Shown one piece after another: positions 1-7,920 of a stretch of 46,952 bases of DNA. Each line of letters opens with the position of its first letter. Positions within the stretch are counted from its first letter, which is position 1. This stretch comes from DASSFG01 sp035547915 (GTDB lineage: Bacteria; Planctomycetota; Planctomycetia; Pirellulales; JAICIG01): assembly GCA_035547915.1 (NCBI GenBank), contig DASZTS010000058.1, forward strand, positions 1-46,952, written 5' to 3'. The notes beneath the pieces were generated by a model. It made no database searches and had not been told where the DNA came from. It worked only from the letters and a program-made list of their open reading frames with translations. The position numbers and the translations under genes are program-made.

Positions 1-223
1 TCCGGAACAGCGTGTGGTAGTTTGTCCCTCGCACTTCCCAGCCCACCTAACTTCCGGTGGAAGCGCCAAAAATTACGCTAACTCTCCGATTGACACGCGC
101 CGGGCGACCTGCTCCGCGCGCAATTCCCCTTATGCACCCCCTCGTCGTTGGCGGATTTCATTGACGTAGCATCGTTTGCCCCGTTCCTCTATGATCCCCG
201 CGTCTCGTCAGGGAGGACGGACC
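1..223. other. Intergenic region at the left window edge
   Basis: No gene could be supported here. A TTGACA hexamer at 90-95 has no acceptable -10 at normal spacing. The region presumably holds the leader of the LysM/transpeptidase gene that begins at 224. Confidence 0.4.
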
Positions 224-1456
224 GTGAACACGATCAAGACTGTTTTTCTCGCTGCGCTGTTGTCCGCCGCCGCTTACGGCGTGTATGTGGGCGTGACCGG
301 ATCGCCCCCCAATTTTGGACATCGGCGCAAATCGCGTGACTGGGAGGAAACGGCCGCCGATCGCGTTGCCGACGACGATCAATCTGGCTTGTCGTCGGCG
401 CCGTTGGTCAGCGTCGATACAGGACCACCACCGATCGGTGGCGGTCCCGCGTCGGTGCCGCCCGCTTCGTTCACCGACCCCAATCCTGGTATGACGGGCG
501 CGGGTGTGAACCAGTCCGGATCGCCATTAGCGGGCGAAACGGGGCTCGATCAATACTCGTCCACCCAACGCTATCCGTCGGGTGGTGCGCCAGATGCGGC
601 GACACCGGGCGTGAGGCCCGCCGGTGGTGATACCCTCCCGCCCGCCGAAAGCCAGCCCAGCGGAGCGCCGCCGGGCGGCGAGATGGCCGCGGGATACGAA
701 GAACCGCATGCCCAGGGCCAGAATGGGCACGCCGATTTCGCGGCCTTGATGCAATCCGTCCAGTCGTTGCTGGTGCGGGATCAGATTGCCGAGGCTCACC
801 TGGAGTTGTCGGGCTGGTTCGGCTCACCGGATTTCTCGGCCGAGGAAAATGCCCAGCTCACCGACCTCCTCGATCGGCTGGCGGGCACCGTGATCTACTC
901 CCGCCAGCACCTCCTCGAACGGCCCTATGAAGTCCAGCCCGGCGACACGCTCGACCGTATCGCCGACGCCTACGAGGTGCCCTGGGAGTTGCTGGCCAAC
1001 ATAAATGGCATTCGCGATCCACGCGCCGTGCGTCCCGGCGATACGTTGAAGGTGGTGAAAGGCCCCTTCGACGCCTACATCAACCTCGCCAAATTCCAGC
1101 TCTATCTCTTCCTGGGCAATCGCTACGCCGGCCGGTTCCACATCGGCATCGGCAAGGACCAGGAAACGCCGGAAGGAAAGTTCGTCGTGCTTCGTAAGAT
1201 CACGAACCCAACTTATTACGGCCGTGGCCAGCCCGTCATCGACAAGGACGATCCGAACAACCCGATGGGTGAATACGCCATCGACCTCGGCAACAGCATC
1301 TGGATTCACGGCACGAACGACCCGCAAAGCATCGGTCGCGCCGACTCACGCGGTTGCATTCGGCTCGCCGATCGCGACATCAAAGACATCTTCGAAATCT
1401 TGACTGTCAAGAGCGATCGCTCGTCCGGTTCCTACGTACAGATCAAGCGGTACTAG
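224..1456 (+). CDS. LysM and L,D-transpeptidase (YkuD) domain protein
   Basis: A probable periplasmic L,D-transpeptidase that forms 3-3 peptidoglycan crosslinks or anchors proteins to the wall. I chose the GTG at 224 (410 aa) because GGGAGGA lies 6 nt upstream at 211-217 and the protein then opens with a hydrophobic segment (about residues 5-24). A Pro/Gly-rich linker of roughly 150 residues follows. Next comes a LysM domain (about 235-282, with YEVQPGDTL and IRDPRAVRPGDTL) and a C-terminal YkuD domain (about 286-410). The YkuD signature HGTN...SRGCIR is intact, with H362 and catalytic C378. A TTG at 176 in the same frame lacks a ribosome site. The gene stands alone; pyrE follows after 131 nt. 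The fold assignment is firm, the exact reaction inferred from the family. Confidence 0.93.
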   Translation: MNTIKTVFLAALLSAAAYGVYVGVTGSPPNFGHRRKSRDWEETAADRVADDDQSGLSSAPLVSVDTGPPPIGGGPASVPPASFTDPNPGMTGAGVNQSGSPLAGETGLDQYSSTQRYPSGGAPDAATPGVRPAGGDTLPPAESQPSGAPPGGEMAAGYEEPHAQGQNGHADFAALMQSVQSLLVRDQIAEAHLELSGWFGSPDFSAEENAQLTDLLDRLAGTVIYSRQHLLERPYEVQPGDTLDRIADAYEVPWELLANINGIRDPRAVRPGDTLKVVKGPFDAYINLAKFQLYLFLGNRYAGRFHIGIGKDQETPEGKFVVLRKITNPTYYGRGQPVIDKDDPNNPMGEYAIDLGNSIWIHGTNDPQSIGRADSRGCIRLADRDIKDIFEILTVKSDRSSGSYVQIKRY

Positions 1457-1552
1457 GGCCTGTCGTATCGGCAGTTGGGGCTTGCGCTCGGAGCAACACG
1501 CAGTCTTCGCTCCAGCGTGGCACTGGTAGATTTTCGCGGCGGCCGTTATAGA

Positions 1553-1580
1553 AACGCTTTTGCCACGAAACAAAGGCGTT
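1553..1580 (+). promoter_or_regulatory. Hairpin in the pyrE leader
   Basis: AACGCTTTTG at 1553-1562 pairs with CAAAGGCGTT at 1571-1580 (ten pairs, one of them G-U) around an 8-nt loop. It ends 7 nt before the pyrE start codon, where it would cover the ribosome-binding region. pyrE has no clear Shine-Dalgarno sequence. A role in translation control is only inferred. Confidence 0.3.
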
Positions 1581-1587
1581 CCGCTCC

Positions 1588-2139
1588 ATGTACGACCGTT
1601 CGACGCTGCTCTCCCTGGTCCGCAACAAGGCTCTTCGCTTCGGCGACTTCACACTCGCGTCCGGCAAGAAGGCGACCTACTATCTCGACGGCAAGCAAGT
1701 GACCCTCGACGCTGCGGGGGCTCGCTTGGTCGGCGAAGGAATTCTCGACCTGCTCGCTACCGACCTGCCCGCCGCCGTGGGCGGCATGTCGATCGGCGCC
1801 GATCCCATCACCGCGGCGGTGGTGACGATGGCGGGTGTGCGCGGGATGTCGCTGGCCGGCTTCATGGTTCGTAAGGAGCCCAAGGGGCACGGTACGCAGC
1901 GATTCATCGAAGGCCCCGTGCGACCGGGCGACCGCGTAGCCATCGTGGAGGACGTGGTCACCACCGGTGCGTCATCGTTGACTGCGATCGAGCGGGCGGA
2001 GGAATTCGGCCTCGCCGTGACGCGCGTGATCGCCATCATCGACCGCATGGAAGGCGGCGCTGCGGCGTTTGCCGCACGGGGCTACCCTTTCAGCAGTCTG
2101 CTCACGATCGCCGACTTCGGAATCACCCCGCCCGCTTGA
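1588..2139 (+). CDS. pyrE: Orotate phosphoribosyltransferase
   Basis: Converts orotate and PRPP to orotidine 5'-monophosphate in cytoplasmic UMP synthesis. The 183-aa product carries the PRPP-binding signature as VEDVVTTGAS (E121, D122), an early FTLASGKKATYYLDGK segment typical of PyrE for substrate binding, and the catalytic-loop region VRKEPKGHGT. It is slightly shorter than the usual 200-215 aa but appears complete at both ends. The ATG at 1588 is preceded by a hairpin and no strong ribosome site. The next gene begins 7 nt after the stop, so the two are probably co-transcribed. Confidence 0.93.
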   Translation: MYDRSTLLSLVRNKALRFGDFTLASGKKATYYLDGKQVTLDAAGARLVGEGILDLLATDLPAAVGGMSIGADPITAAVVTMAGVRGMSLAGFMVRKEPKGHGTQRFIEGPVRPGDRVAIVEDVVTTGASSLTAIERAEEFGLAVTRVIAIIDRMEGGAAAFAARGYPFSSLLTIADFGITPPA

Positions 2140-2146
2140 CGAGTCG

Positions 2147-2839
2147 ATGGAAACCTCGCTACACCGCGAATTGAAGCGTCGCTACGCCGACCCCGATAAC
2201 GCGAGGATCGAGGTACGGCATGGCCGCTTCCGCATCGATGCCGTGCGAGGTCGCCAACTCGTCGAAATCCAACACGGTTCCTTGGCCGCGATTCGCGATA
2301 AGATCCGCACGCTGCTGGCCGACCATCGCGTACTCGTCGTCAAGCCGATCGTCGCGAGCAAACAGATCGTCAAACAATCGAGCCCGACCGGCGAGATCAT
2401 CGGCCGGCGTTTGAGCCCCAAGCGAGACACGCTGCTCGCCATCTTCGACGAGTTGGTCTATTTCACGAGCGTCTTTCCACATCCGCGGCTGACGTTGGAG
2501 GCAGTGCTCGTCGAAATCGAAGAGTGGCGGTATCCCGGCCACGGTCGGCGAAGGCGTTGGCGTGCGGACGATCATGTCGTCGCCGACCAAAAACTGTGCC
2601 AGGTTCTCGGCTCCTGCCAACTCCGCAAGGCGGCCGATCTCCGCATACTGTTGCCGAAAGATCTGCGGCGACCGTTCCAAACGGCCGACCTTGCCGCGGC
2701 CCTATCGGTGCAACGCCACGTCGCGCAGCGCATCGCCTATTGCTTGCGCAAGACCGGTGCCGCGCGCGAAGTCGCCAAAGTGGGCAACGCCCGCATCTAT
2801 AATTGGCGTACTTCCGCGTCCCGCCGACGCGCGGCTTGA
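2147..2839 (+). CDS. Nuclease-fold-like protein with C-terminal winged helix (unknown function)
   Basis: I do not recognise a named function. The ATG at 2147 (230 aa) lies 7 nt after pyrE; the frame stays open upstream but only inside pyrE. Residues 1-65 show a pattern like a PD-(D/E)XK nuclease core: a helix containing E8, then FRIDAV (D31), then LVEIQ (E40, Q42), and a following helix AAIRDKIRTLL. The usual lysine of E-x-K is glutamine, as in some divergent members. Residues about 185-228 look like a winged helix (helices around DLAAALSVQRHVAQRIAYCLRKTG, ending in a wing and NARIYNWR). The middle is basic with several Arg. It may act on nucleic acid. The nuclease reading is an inference from a short motif; a non-catalytic DNA-binding role is equally possible. 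Confidence 0.6.
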   Translation: METSLHRELKRRYADPDNARIEVRHGRFRIDAVRGRQLVEIQHGSLAAIRDKIRTLLADHRVLVVKPIVASKQIVKQSSPTGEIIGRRLSPKRDTLLAIFDELVYFTSVFPHPRLTLEAVLVEIEEWRYPGHGRRRRWRADDHVVADQKLCQVLGSCQLRKAADLRILLPKDLRRPFQTADLAAALSVQRHVAQRIAYCLRKTGAAREVAKVGNARIYNWRTSASRRRAA

Positions 2840-3267
2840 AAGACCGACAAACTTTGGCCGTCTTTCCTGGCGAGTCTCTCAAAAACCTCTTCGCGCACGT
2901 AACGGCTGGCACAATCGTTGCAGACTCGTGGTTCGCGAAAGCGCGGCCCCCTTTTTTGAGCTACGTTTGTGCTGGGTGGCTCGATCGCGGCCGCCGCATG
3001 CCATCTTTCTATGCACGGGATGCGGAAATGAACTACGCCGAAACACTCGTCTACGTGGCGGCTAATTCGCCGCCGATTTCGCCGGTTAGGGCGGGATGCA
3101 CGACGCTCGTCATGAGCGAAGACCGTGAATTGCGGCCCCATCGCGAACGCGAAGTCGTCGCCGATTGCGGTCGTGCCGAGCGGCGCTGCGGCAAACGCGC
3201 CGCACCCTGTGCGGGTGGCCGTTCGTCGTGTAAGGCGTGACGAACGGTCCGTTCGTCATTCGCCGGC
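2840..3267. other. Long intergenic region between convergent genes
   Basis: Open frames across this stretch have no family-like features and no ribosome site, so I call no gene. The right end holds a strong palindrome cluster described separately (3218-3258). Nothing else was seen in the remaining sequence. Confidence 0.5.
3218..3258. repeat. Tight-centred palindrome cluster at the 3' end of the cytochrome gene
   Basis: TGACGAACGG at 3238-3247 and CCGTTCGTCA at 3249-3258 form a perfect 10-bp inverted repeat around one T. A further copy of CCGTTCGTC at 3219-3227 can pair with 3239-3247 instead, giving a 9-bp hairpin with an 11-nt loop. The cluster lies 9 nt past the minus-strand stop codon at 3268. 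There is no T-tract. It could be a terminator, an mRNA 3'-end structure or a protein-binding operator. Confidence 0.55.
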
Positions 3268-6255
3268 CTACTCGTCTACTTTCCCTGCTCGGGCCGGGAG
3301 AGCGGCTTCCAGATAGCGCCAGTTCTTGATGAACGAAATCACGTCGGCCATGTCCTGAAGCGGAATGTTCTTTTCCAATCCTTCGGGCATGAGGGAGACT
3401 CCATTGGAGCGGATGTCCTCGATGTCGCCACGGGCGAGTGTGAGCACTTTCCCTTCCGGTTGTTTGAGGGTGATCGAGGACGCCGTCTCGGCTGAAATCA
3501 CACCGACCACCGATTGGCCGTCGGCCGTGGTCACCGAGTAACTGACATAATTGTTGTCGATCGCTCGGTTCGGTTCGAGGATGTCGACCAGAATCTGCCC
3601 CAGTGTCTTGCTGCGTAAATCGGCAATGCTAGGCGCCACGTCGACGCCCAGCGTGCCGATGCGATGGCACGTCGCGCAATTCTTTTGGAACACTTCGCGG
3701 CCGTGGCGTGGGTCGGCCGGCAGATCGAGTGCAGCGCGGTATTGCCGGACTACCTCGGCTCGTTCGGGCGGTTCGACCGCGGCGAATAGTTCTTGCGCAC
3801 GCGCTCGCAATTGCGCGTCGGCGTGTTGGAGTAGCCTACTCGTTTGCAGTGGATCAAGTTCCGATGCCTTCAAACGCCCGGCGGCGATCTCGTCGAGCAA
3901 TCGGCCCACGCGGTCGGGGCGCGCCAACAGGGCGTTCAGCACGGCGCGTCGGACGGCAGACGTCTGCCGATCCAAAACGGTGATCAGCAGGTCTGTCACC
4001 TCGGAACCGGAATGCGCCGCCAGCGCGGTCACGGCCTGGAGCCTGAGCGATTGATTCGGTTCACTCTCAATCACGACAGCCAGCGCCGGGATCGCGAGCG
4101 CATCGTCGCCAAATTGTAAAAGGGTGCACGCTTGTTCGCGCATCGCAACATCGGCCGCCGTGTCGCGCAGCAGGCCCGCCGCTTGTTGAAAAATCGCGTC
4201 GGCCGTGTCGCGAGCCCGAGTATCTTGAGCGAAGCGGCCAACCATCGCGCTCCACTGCAAGCCGCGGGCCTGCATGCCGAGGGCCATTCCGGCCAAGATG
4301 GCCATCCGTCGCGGCAGAGATGACGATCCCTGCGATGCCAAGCTATGCAGCACGCCGGCCACCTCGTCCGCCTGACGACGTGCACCGACCAGCCGGGCTA
4401 TCTCGCCCAGCAGGATATCGATCCCGGCGGGCGACTGGCGAATCGAATTCAAACGCGAGAAAAACAGCACCAACAAATCGTGCGGCCGATCAGGAACCGC
4501 GGTGAGCACGGCGCGGCGCGTCCAAGCGTCGTCGGCGCCGGCCAAGCCGATCTGGACCAGCGCCGGCAACACATCATCGCTTCGCGCGGCCCCCAAGCTA
4601 AGTGCCACTTGGAAACGCAACCGGGCGTCGGGGTCTCCGGCCAACTTGACGATGCGGCCTCGTAGATCGGCGTTTTCCGCGAGCAACGTCTCCGACAGCA
4701 GCACGGCGGCCTCGCGCACGCGCGGGTGGCGATCGTCGAGCGCCTCGCGCAGCATCTCGGGCGGTAGCTGGCGCCAGCCATGCAAGGTCCATAGCGCCTG
4801 CACGCGGGCGGCAGGCATTTCTGCGCGGCGCGCGATGGCTTCGACAACCGCTTTCGCTTGCCGCCATTGATGTTCGTACATAAGCCGCGCCGCCGTGTTG
4901 CGATACCACGGATTTCGATCGGCCAACAGCGGTGCCAGCTTCTCGGGTCCGGCCTGGCCAAGCTGGGGAGCCGCCGGCCGTTTTGTGGTCCCTTCTGCTA
5001 CGAGCCGATAGACGCGGCCGCGATCATCGCCGAAGCGCAGATCGGGCCGTGATTTCAATTCATCGGGAACGAATTGGGGATGCTCGATCACCGCGCGATA
5101 CATATCGACGACGTACAGGGCTCCATCGGGCCCCGTCTCCAGGTTCACCGGCCGGAACCAGCTATCGGCCGTTGCCAGGAACTCGGCACCCTCGCGCTCC
5201 GGCCGCCCGACGAACGTCGCTCCGGCGGGCTCGAGCACTTCGCAGTGGACGAGATTACCCGTGGGCTCGCAAGTGAAGCCACAGCCGTAGAAACGTTCGG
5301 GCAAGGCGGCTCCTCGATAGACTTCGGCTCCGCAAGCGGCCGTGAACTGTCCCGCGTGCAAGATCGAAGTCGTCCAGGCCGAACTGAGCGGATAGACGTG
5401 CGAGTTGTCGCCCGCGGCTGCCACATCGTTGACGACGGCCGGCACCGCCAACAGCGGATTACGAGCGAGGTAGCGATCTTCGAGCACGACATGCATGAGC
5501 GGATTGCGATTCGAGCAGAGAAAGCGATTTCCGTAATCGTCGAAGGTCATGCCGAACTGGCCGTTGCCTGCTACGGCTTCGCAATCGCCGCGGAGCGGCT
5601 CGAAGCGGAAGTCGCGGCCGCTGAGCGACACTTCGCGACGCGTGCGCGACCAGGTGCTCGTGATCATGCCGCCGCGCAGCCCGCTCGCGACGTAGATGAA
5701 GTTGTCGAGTGCGAATCGCGGATGGTTGGCCCGGAGCTGCGGATTCTCCTCGGCAAAGCCCGTGAACCATGTTTCTCGCAGGTCCGCCTGGCCGTCTCCG
5801 TCGGTGTCCTTCATCCACTCGACGCGTCCCGAGAAGGTCGCAATCACTCCTCCGTGCCAGGGCTGGATACCGGTGGCGAACAGGAGCTGGTCGGCAAACA
5901 GGCTGGCCGTCTCGAAGCGTCCGTCGCCGTCGGAGTCTTCGAGCACCTTGATCCGCGAGAGCGGCCGTTCACCCGGCGATGGCCCGTTCGGATAGTCGCC
6001 CATCTCCACCACCCACATGCGGCCGTCTTCGTCGAAACGGATGGCGACCGGGTCGACGACTTCCGGCTCGGCGGCAGCCAGTTCGATCTTTACGCCGGGC
6101 GCGAGCTTGAAGTGGGCCAGACTCTCTTCGGGTTCCAAGGGACTGCGAATCGCGGACACCGCGTCGCCCTGCGCCGCTGCCCGCGGGAGACACAAGACGG
6201 TCGAAAGGGCCAGTGGCATGAGGCCCAAGATGAGGCGGAGTTGTCGAGTAGCCAT
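3268..6255 (-). CDS. PVC-type HEAT-repeat c-type cytochrome (membrane-bound dehydrogenase family)
   Basis: A large exported haem protein of the planctomycete family often labelled membrane-bound dehydrogenase or PVC-type CxxCH protein. I start it at the ATG at 6255 (995 aa), where a signal peptide begins (MATRQLRLILGLMPLAL... ending near AAAQ); the frame runs open to 6744 but that extension is Arg/Pro-rich and not signal-like. Residues about 45-430 form a propeller-like region (MWVVEMGDYPNGPS, GPDGALYVVDMYRAVIEHPQ). About 440-800 are HEAT-like helical repeats. The C-terminus is cytochrome c with C860-A-T-C863-H864 and a probable axial Met in SLMPEG. Its substrate is unknown; relatives are thought to take part in sugar or alcohol oxidation in the periplasm. 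It lies next to a DUF1080 protein on the same strand, a frequent planctomycete combination for polysaccharide breakdown. Confidence 0.9.
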   Translation of the reverse strand: MATRQLRLILGLMPLALSTVLCLPRAAAQGDAVSAIRSPLEPEESLAHFKLAPGVKIELAAAEPEVVDPVAIRFDEDGRMWVVEMGDYPNGPSPGERPLSRIKVLEDSDGDGRFETASLFADQLLFATGIQPWHGGVIATFSGRVEWMKDTDGDGQADLRETWFTGFAEENPQLRANHPRFALDNFIYVASGLRGGMITSTWSRTRREVSLSGRDFRFEPLRGDCEAVAGNGQFGMTFDDYGNRFLCSNRNPLMHVVLEDRYLARNPLLAVPAVVNDVAAAGDNSHVYPLSSAWTTSILHAGQFTAACGAEVYRGAALPERFYGCGFTCEPTGNLVHCEVLEPAGATFVGRPEREGAEFLATADSWFRPVNLETGPDGALYVVDMYRAVIEHPQFVPDELKSRPDLRFGDDRGRVYRLVAEGTTKRPAAPQLGQAGPEKLAPLLADRNPWYRNTAARLMYEHQWRQAKAVVEAIARRAEMPAARVQALWTLHGWRQLPPEMLREALDDRHPRVREAAVLLSETLLAENADLRGRIVKLAGDPDARLRFQVALSLGAARSDDVLPALVQIGLAGADDAWTRRAVLTAVPDRPHDLLVLFFSRLNSIRQSPAGIDILLGEIARLVGARRQADEVAGVLHSLASQGSSSLPRRMAILAGMALGMQARGLQWSAMVGRFAQDTRARDTADAIFQQAAGLLRDTAADVAMREQACTLLQFGDDALAIPALAVVIESEPNQSLRLQAVTALAAHSGSEVTDLLITVLDRQTSAVRRAVLNALLARPDRVGRLLDEIAAGRLKASELDPLQTSRLLQHADAQLRARAQELFAAVEPPERAEVVRQYRAALDLPADPRHGREVFQKNCATCHRIGTLGVDVAPSIADLRSKTLGQILVDILEPNRAIDNNYVSYSVTTADGQSVVGVISAETASSITLKQPEGKVLTLARGDIEDIRSNGVSLMPEGLEKNIPLQDMADVISFIKNWRYLEAALPARAGKVDE

Positions 6256-6575
6256 AACTTTGTGACCGAGTGGAACCCGCATCTGCTTTTGTGACCGTTC
6301 CGAATCAGCGTAAGCCCGTCGCCCTGCCGGTGCAATGTGACCCAGTTGCATGACGAGCCGTGCCGTTCGGTGCACAAGGGTTGCGGCCACGCTAGGCCGG
6401 CACCACGCCTCTCGTGCCGCCGGACCACCCGCGGAAGCCGAACCGACACGACGCCGGTCCGGTGTTCCGCTCGATTTGCCAACGATCAGCTCTTGGCTTG
6501 GGAGGGGCGATTGCGGGAAGGCGCCGAGCGAGATGTGTATCGAAAGGGCGCGTCGCGGAATTGGCCTTATCGCGC
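6256..6575. promoter_or_regulatory. Upstream region of the cytochrome gene with repeated TGTGACC boxes
   Basis: TTTGTGACCG occurs at 6259-6268 and again at 6288-6297, 29 nt apart. A shorter TGTGACC lies at 6336-6342, inside an inverted repeat TGCAA-N10-TTGCA at 6331-6350. The open frames here are extensions of neighbouring genes without coding signals. The boxes could bind a regulator or lie in the mRNA leader; no -10/-35 pair was convincing. Confidence 0.3.
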
Positions 6576-7619
6576 CTAGGGCAGCGGCGTTAGGTCGACG
6601 CGGCGGAAGAAGATTTCGGCGCCGAGCGACTGCAAACCGATCTTTCCGTGCTGAGGTCGAGCGGCCGTGCCGATGTTGACCGTCTCGCCGTTGAGGCGCG
6701 TGGTTATGGTATCGCCCTGGCACACGCACTCCAGCGTGTTCCATTCACCGACGGGACGTTCCAGTTCGTCGGCACCACGAAAACCTTTCACATCGGACCA
6801 ATGCGAGTCGCGATGGGTGCGGCCGACAAACCCTGTGGAGACCGTCGTCAGCGGAGCGCCAGGTTTGTACATGAGCAGCACGAGGTGTTGTTTCCCTTTA
6901 TCGATCTCGCGACGATCCGCCTCGACCGTCAGACTGGGGATGCCCACGTGCTGCTCCCCGAAGAACACAAAGTCCCCAGTCGCTCCTTCCTTGATCTGGC
7001 ACTTGATGGCGACGCGACTCTGCGGATCGGCGGCGATCCCGGTGAGATGCAGCAACACGCCGCTGGTACGGGTCTTGTCGGCACGCGAGGCCCAGGTCTT
7101 GTCACCCCATCGATATTCGATGGTCAACACATAGTTCTCGAACGATTGCTTGGTGAATATGAACCCATCGTTCTCGCCGGAGATACGCAGCACGCCGCCG
7201 TCCACGGAGAACACTTGATTCGGATCACGATTGAAGCCGATCGCCTTATTCCCCTTCTTGGGCGGCCCCAGCCAGCTACGAAAACCCGTCAGGTCGCGGC
7301 CGTTGAACAACCGCACGCACTGCGAGCGCTTTTTGGGGTCGCTTGGCAGCGCGGAAGGCTCTGCGATCGGCGCCGTTTTGTCGGCCGGCGCCGCGATACT
7401 CGTCGCTGACGTCTGCGATGGATTCGTCGCCGAAGCGTCACCCACGCTGGCGCTGACGTCGGCGGGCGGCAAGACGGCATCGCTGTACTTCATCCCGACC
7501 GCCACGATGACCGGAGCCACAATCGTAGCGAACAGGCAGCTCACTACCTTCGCGGTCCAGCCTTCCGCCCAATGGCTGATCCAATCAATCATGGTCACCG
7601 CACGCGTCTTTGCTGACAT
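6576..7619 (-). CDS. Membrane-anchored DUF1080 (3-keto-disaccharide hydrolase-like) protein
   Basis: The start is the ATG at 7619 (347 aa), with GGGAGG 5-6 nt upstream; a longer frame to 7670 lacks this. Residues 1-25 precede a transmembrane segment (about 24-45, KVVSCLFATIVAPVIVAVGM). A low-complexity Ala/Ser/Pro linker to about residue 95 follows. The rest is a DUF1080 lectin-like beta-sandwich: CVRLFNGRDLTGFRSWL near its start, then GGVLRISGENDGFIFTKQSFENY, VGEWNTLECVCQGDTITTRLNGE and a C-terminal IGLQSLGAEIFFRRVDL. DUF1080 proteins bind or cleave glycans, and some act on 3-keto sugars. It sits upstream of the PVC cytochrome on the same strand, 320 nt away. The domain is clear, the enzymatic role inferred. 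Confidence 0.9.
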   Translation of the reverse strand: MSAKTRAVTMIDWISHWAEGWTAKVVSCLFATIVAPVIVAVGMKYSDAVLPPADVSASVGDASATNPSQTSATSIAAPADKTAPIAEPSALPSDPKKRSQCVRLFNGRDLTGFRSWLGPPKKGNKAIGFNRDPNQVFSVDGGVLRISGENDGFIFTKQSFENYVLTIEYRWGDKTWASRADKTRTSGVLLHLTGIAADPQSRVAIKCQIKEGATGDFVFFGEQHVGIPSLTVEADRREIDKGKQHLVLLMYKPGAPLTTVSTGFVGRTHRDSHWSDVKGFRGADELERPVGEWNTLECVCQGDTITTRLNGETVNIGTAARPQHGKIGLQSLGAEIFFRRVDLTPLP

Positions 7620-7920
7620 CGCGCCTCCCGACGACAAATGAACCGCTATAAAAACATAGTTCGAGAGCATGTCGCAAATCGCCGGGTTAACGCGATTTCA
7701 TTGAAGCGCGCCCGCAAATTCGATTTCTTCAGCATCTTGGCTTGGGCCGTACGAATTCGGGCAGCGCACCGCTTGCTTTGGCAGGGGGAGGACTACTGCC
7801 CTGGTCGAAGACAGGACACCTTTAAAGCAACCGGTAAGCCCGGCTCGAGCGCCCAAAGATCGGCGTTTAGCGGCCGATGTTCGCCGACGATGCTTCGGCG
7901 TCCGGCCTTGTGAGCCGCCT
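7620..7920. other. Intergenic region downstream of the sulfatase-like gene
   Basis: No gene was found. Two short hairpins follow the sulfatase stop: CGCCGA/TCGGCG at 7882-7900, and ATCGGC/GCCGAT at 7859-7878. The second resembles a hairpin on the other side of the same gene (9272-9291). The right end of this stretch could contain a terminator, but no T-run follows. Its left end should hold the promoter of the DUF1080 gene. Confidence 0.4.
7859..7878. repeat. Hairpin repeat, copy 1 (flanks the sulfatase-like gene)
   Basis: The 20-nt element ATCGGCGTTTAGCGGCCGAT differs at only two positions from 9272-9291. The arms ATCGGC and GCCGAT pair across an 8-nt loop. It lies about 43 nt beyond the stop of the sulfatase-like gene. 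The match over loop and stem suggests a shared origin, not simple chance. Confidence 0.5.

Noticed and set aside
90..95. TTGACA as a -35 box before the LysM/transpeptidase gene
   Set aside because: No -10-like hexamer at 15-19 nt; the next AT-rich hexamer is about 35 nt away.
2803..3240. Plus-strand open frame of 145 codons after the winged-helix gene
   Set aside because: Overlaps the previous gene end, lacks a ribosome site and has Arg/Pro-rich composition typical of GC-driven shadow frames.
5074..6294. 406-codon plus-strand frame inside the cytochrome gene
   Set aside because: Antisense to a clear cytochrome c gene; no family features.
6256..6744. N-terminal extension of the cytochrome gene to 6744
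   Set aside because: The signal peptide begins at 6255. The extension is Arg/Pro-rich and overlaps the end of the DUF1080 gene.
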